Shown here: piece after piece, positions 60,901-64,000 of the stretch
How the letters are laid out: every line of letters begins with the position of its first letter
How positions within the stretch are numbered: the stretch's first letter is position 1
From: Owenia fusiformis
Lineage: Eukaryota > Annelida > Polychaeta > Sabellida > Oweniidae
Direction: 5' to 3'
Length of the DNA: 64,000 nucleotides
NCBI GenBank assembly: GCA_903813345.2
Contig: CAIIXF020000004.1
Location: forward strand, 5,101,525-5,165,524
Notes under the pieces: model-generated
What the model was told of the DNA's origin: nothing
Databases searched by the model: none
Seen by the model: the letters and a program-made list of their open reading frames with translations, nothing else
Position numbers and translations under genes: made by a program

Positions 60901-62749
60901 CACCCAATATTTCCCACAGGCTCTGTCTGCATAGGGTGCTATATAAGTGCTTTTAATGCCTTTATGATGAAAATACTTTTGGAATAATAGTAAGAGACAA
61001 ATTGAGGACTTACCGATATTTCTTGAATATAGTTTCCGATAGAGGTATTGCCTCTGCCAGTTTGCTCACCCTGGCGCTCCTCCGCCCTATGTCCGTCATT
61101 ATTTCTATTGTCTCCACCCACATGATCTAACATGCACATTTTCGCGACAGCTGGAGTGATCTGGACTTTATGGACCTTACATTGGTTTATCATTCTCCAG
61201 AAATCTGGCCATAGGTTAGCTCTGCAGAATGTTCTGAAAATAGATGGAAATGAAGAGCTTCTTCAATACTGAAAAATATGACTATTAAATACTGAAAATA
61301 GATGCGAAAACAGATGGAGCTTCTTCAATACTGGAAATAGATGGGGCTTCAATACTGAAAATAGATGTAGCTTTATCAATACTAAAAAAGATGCCACTTT
61401 ATCTATACTATCAGTATTTAATTAACAAAAGCGATTAAATTTTATACAAAATAGAAATCTCAATTGAACAATATAACTTACTGTAATAAGAAGTCCATGT
61501 AGACAGCTGACAGCACCTGGTTATGCTTTTGCAATATCTGAATCATATATTTGAATTGTGGCATTGTACGATCCTTGTCATTCTGCCATAACTCTATGAA
61601 TCTTTCACACACTCTGGAAAAACAAATAATTCTTTTTTTCAAAAGTCCAGGTAATACAATGCATAGAGTGAAAAAACTCACTTTTGAAAAAAAAAATTTC
61701 TATAAAGTTGCCAAACAGGAGTAGAATTTGACCATCTGTGGAGCAAAAACTACATACTATTTCAAGAAAAAATATGATTTCTCACATATTCATAAAACAC
61801 ATGTTTTTCACCTGCTGATGTTGGAATTTTGCTAGAGAGGCAAATTGGCATGGTGGATGAGGCAAATTGGCATGGTGGATGAGGCAAATTGGCATGGTGG
61901 ACGAGGCAAATTGGCATGGTGGACGAGGCAAATTGGCATGGTGGACGAGGCAAATTGGCATGGTGGACGAGGCAAATTGGCATGGTGGACGAGGCAAATT
62001 GGCATGGTGGACGAGGCAAATTGGCATGGTGGACGAGGCAAATTGGCATGGTGGACGAGGCAAATTGGCATGGTGGACGAGGCAAATTGGCATGGTGAAA
62101 GAGTAAAGGAATGAAAACAACAACAAAATTGTTTGAAATTATAACAGTCTTGTACATGAAATAGCAAAAAAACATCAACAAATTATAAAGGCAATTTTAG
62201 TCAAAACAACCAGAGAAAATGCCTGCCACCAAATGAACTTGATCCCCCGTTACTTACTTTGTAGGTATTGACTGTAGGCCAAGAGCAATGTTCAGGACCT
62301 CAGTTGATTTATCTAACATCTTGTTTGAAGCGAATACATCCAATAGCGCAATCAAAACCTTGCTGGTGGGCACCACATAGTTACCTTTGGTAAGGGCCTT
62401 GAATCTGAACCAGGCACTGGAATTAAACAAGGCATATGGTTAACAATATTATAGCTAAACTCAGTTCTATATATTCATACCAAGAAAGATCCCGAAAAGT
62501 CAGAAAGATTTGAACGGCTCTTTACGTGGCCTTAAAAATTTGGATGGCCCTTAACTTGGCTCCGAAAATTGGAATGGCTCTAAACTTGACCTTTAAAATT
62601 GGAATGGAACTAAACCTGGACATTTGAATGCGACTTACTTGTTATGGTTCCCTATTTTGCAAAGATCAATTACTGGCTGGAACTTGGCATTCAACCTGTC
62701 TATTTCCAGCTCTTCCCGGGATTTCTCTGGAACATTGTTCTGAGAGTAG
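54963..62749 (-). CDS. 3' part of a large alpha-helical protein, possibly TOPAZ1-like; 5' end beyond window
   Basis: Nine exons splice in one frame: 62639-62749, 62258-62416, 61482-61613, 61014-61233, 59915-60101, 59540-59647, 58020-58160, 57079-57222, 54963-56716 (stop TAA). They encode 984 residues. The first eight exons encode short helical segments of PPR/TPR-like character, such as FKALTKGNYVVPTSKVLIALL, LWPDFWRMINQCKVHKVQI, KVLKLCRVHNIVWPKETSST and NWPSPTAESRALRYTVLTSL. The long last exon continues helical, then becomes low-complexity: four 15-residue QH-rich repeats (GALLPRQHGAIETQH type) and a Gly/Pro/Arg tail with RGG-like motifs, suggesting RNA binding. I do not firmly recognise the family; the germ-cell protein TOPAZ1 is a weak guess. 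The upstream exon must end in phase 2. Confidence 0.72.
55780..55965 (-). repeat. 45-bp coding tandem repeat, four copies
   Basis: Encodes the 15-residue unit GALLPRQHAAIKIQQ with variants in the low-complexity part of the last exon. Frame is preserved. Units carry His/Gln clusters. Confidence 0.92.
58234..59065. mobile_element. 832-bp near-palindromic element with internal repeat of its terminal motif
   Basis: Outer ends CACAGGCTGGTATCGAAA and its complement, then TTTGTCCGCTGTGACGGAGC. That second motif occurs four times: near 58254 and 58620 in one orientation and near 58660 and 59025 inverted. The two halves are each other's complement. Flanks ATACT and ATAAT may be an imperfect 5-bp duplication. 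Lies in an intron 73 bp before exon 58020-58160 in the minus-strand gene. Confidence 0.88.
60417..60938. mobile_element. 522-bp inverted-repeat MITE, CACCCTATGC termini, TSD CTATA
   Basis: CACCCTATGCAGACAGAGCC begins arms of about 90 bp, mirrored at 60845-60938. CTATA is duplicated exactly (60412-60416 and 60939-60943). No coding potential. It is in the intron 75 bp past the donor of exon 61014-61233. Confidence 0.9.
61250..61400. repeat. Degenerate 'aatactgaaaatagatg' repeat
   Basis: Units such as 'gcttcttcaatactgaaaat' recur five to six times just upstream (minus strand) of the exon that starts at 61233. They contain 'ctattttcag', the same as that exon's acceptor. Confidence 0.7.
61843..62098. 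repeat. 22-bp minisatellite, about 11 copies
   Basis: 'ggcaaattggcatggtggac' plus 'ga' repeats every 22 bp with almost no variation. Intronic. The open frames through it in five of six frames are artefacts of the repeat. Confidence 0.97.
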
Positions 62750-62881
62750 CTGGAAATATAAGTGCAGCCGGGTTAGATTTATACTGGCTGCATCGATACA
62801 TTTTTTGGGGCACCATTGACCCTGAGCGGCCCAATGGTGTTGTTGTAGTGGGCATTCCAACTTTCTGGGAATACTTGCACA

Positions 62882-62937
62882 ACAAAATGTGTCAAACAAA
62901 ATGTGTCAAACAAAATGTGTCAAACAAAATGTGTCAT
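62882..62937. repeat. 14-bp microsatellite, four copies
   Basis: 'caaaatgtgtcaaa' repeated four times upstream of the first visible exon (minus strand). Confidence 0.9.
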
Positions 62938-63146
62938 TTCAGAATCATTTCATAAGTGTTTAATGAAGGTTATGTCAGGAAAAAGTTTGTGGAGATCAGT
63001 AATAATCAAACATTATTTATTATATTTTTTCATTAAAATTATATATTCAAAAGAAACTGGGGAAAATCGCCTTTTGTTTTTGAAAACCTTGTCATCAATT
63101 GACTCTAAGAGAGTCCATAATTTTACCTGGAGTCTTGGCCTCTTGA

Positions 63147-64000
63147 CCTTTTAAAGTCAAGATATATCTTACCTTGAGCCTATTGTCTCTTGACTCTATG
63201 TCCAGATATATCTTACCTTGAGTCTGTTGCCTCTTGACTCTATGTCCAGATATATCTTACCTTGAGCCTATTGCCTCTTGACTCTATGTCCAGATATATC
63301 TTACATTGAGTCTTTTGCCTCTTGACTCTATGTCCAGATATATCTTACATTGAGTCTTTTGCCTCTTGACTCTATGTCCAGATATATCTTACATTGAGTC
63401 TTTTGCCTCTTGACTCTATGTCCAGATATATCTTACATTGAGTCTGTTGCCTCTTCGACTCTATGTCCAGATATCTTACATTGAGTCTTTTGCCTCTTGA
63501 CTCTATGTCCAGATATATCTTACATTGAGTCTTTTGCCTCTTGACTCTATGTCCAGATATATCTTACATTGAGTCTTTTGCCTCTTGACTCTATGTCCAG
63601 ATATATCTTACCTTGAGTCTTTTGCCTCTTGACTCTATGTCCAGATATATCTTACCTTGAGCCTATTGCCTCTTGACTCTATGTCCAGATATATCTTACA
63701 TTGAGTCTTTTGCCTCTTGACTCTATGTCCAGATATATCTTACCTTGAGCCTATTGCCTCTTGACTCTATGTCCAGATATATCTTACCTTGAGCCTATTG
63801 CCTCTTGACTCTATGTCCAGATACATCTTACCTTGAGTCTGTTGCCTCTTGACTCTATGTCCAGATATATCTTACATTGAGTCTTTTGCCTCTTGACTCT
63901 ATGTCCAGATATATCTTACATTGAGTCTTTTGCCTCTTGACTCTATGTCCAGATATATCTTACCTTGAGTCTGTTGCCTCTTGACTCTATGTCCAGATAT
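63147..64000. repeat. 44-bp minisatellite with consensus donor, about 19 copies, runs off the window
   Basis: 'tgactctatgtccagatata' recurs at 63191, 63235, 63279, 63323, 63367 and on to the window end in 44-bp steps, with one unit irregular near 63450. On the minus strand several units read 'ggctcaaggtaagatatatc', a strong donor-like site AAG|GTAAGA; others have 'caatgtaaga'. It lies upstream of the first visible exon of the minus-strand gene, so it may be seeded at the next exon's donor. Confidence 0.95.

Noticed and set aside
61762-62181. Overlapping long frames on both strands with PPCQFASSTMPIC or WHGGRGKLAWW repeats
   Set aside because: All derive from the 22-bp minisatellite read in several frames; no start context, no splice support.

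Overview
This is a gene-sparse, AT-rich piece of an invertebrate metazoan nuclear genome. Genes have many short, phase-consistent exons with GT-AG introns of about 0.3 to 3 kb. The introns are packed with small inverted-repeat transposons and minisatellites. Nothing bacterial, viral or organellar was recognised. The lineage cannot be fixed from the sequence alone. The channel, P450 and importin-alpha types, with 'CAGGCCCGTAGCC' and 'ACTGGCGGATCC' repeat fragments, fit a marine invertebrate (deuterostome or lophotrochozoan); this is inference.

Four gene loci are supported. (1) 20-8118, plus strand: a microsomal cytochrome P450 of the CYP2 clan, with all hallmark motifs but one unlocated short exon and one junction lacking an AG acceptor. 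(2) 8521-12667, plus strand: a decayed tandem P450 copy keeping only its first and last exons; its 3' UTR resumes near 16333 after a composite insertion of about 3.6 kb. (3) 17201-30625, minus strand: a complete ten-exon DEG/ENaC sodium-channel subunit (795 codons plus stop) with an acidic 14-residue repeat and a furin-like RVRR site in its extracellular loop. (4) 37879-47416, minus strand: a complete twelve-exon importin alpha of the KPNA3/KPNA4 type (519 residues). A fifth gene, 54963-62749 minus strand, is the 3' nine exons (984 residues) of a large helical, possibly TOPAZ1-like protein; it runs off the window.

Two patterns stand out. First, at least five exons of the importin gene have a splice junction tandemly multiplied into the adjacent intron, making minisatellites that each carry a piece of exon plus a decoy splice site: exon 3 donor and exon 4, 5, 8 and 10 acceptors. 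The 44-bp array at the right window edge also carries a consensus donor in each unit. Second, several non-autonomous inverted-repeat elements have termini starting CA (mostly CAC) and exact or near-exact 5-bp target duplications (3355, 9254, 21131, 54429, 58234, 60417). This resembles Transib/RAG-type or 5-bp hAT-type transposition. The largest of these (3.1 kb) sits inside the broken P450 copy and ends in CACTGTG.

Gene-free stretches are 12.7-17.2 kb (insertions), 30.6-37.9 kb (repeats, possibly the importin 3' UTR) and 47.4-55.0 kb (importin promoter, a 2.3-kb element and several MITEs). No tRNA, rRNA or CRISPR array was recognised.
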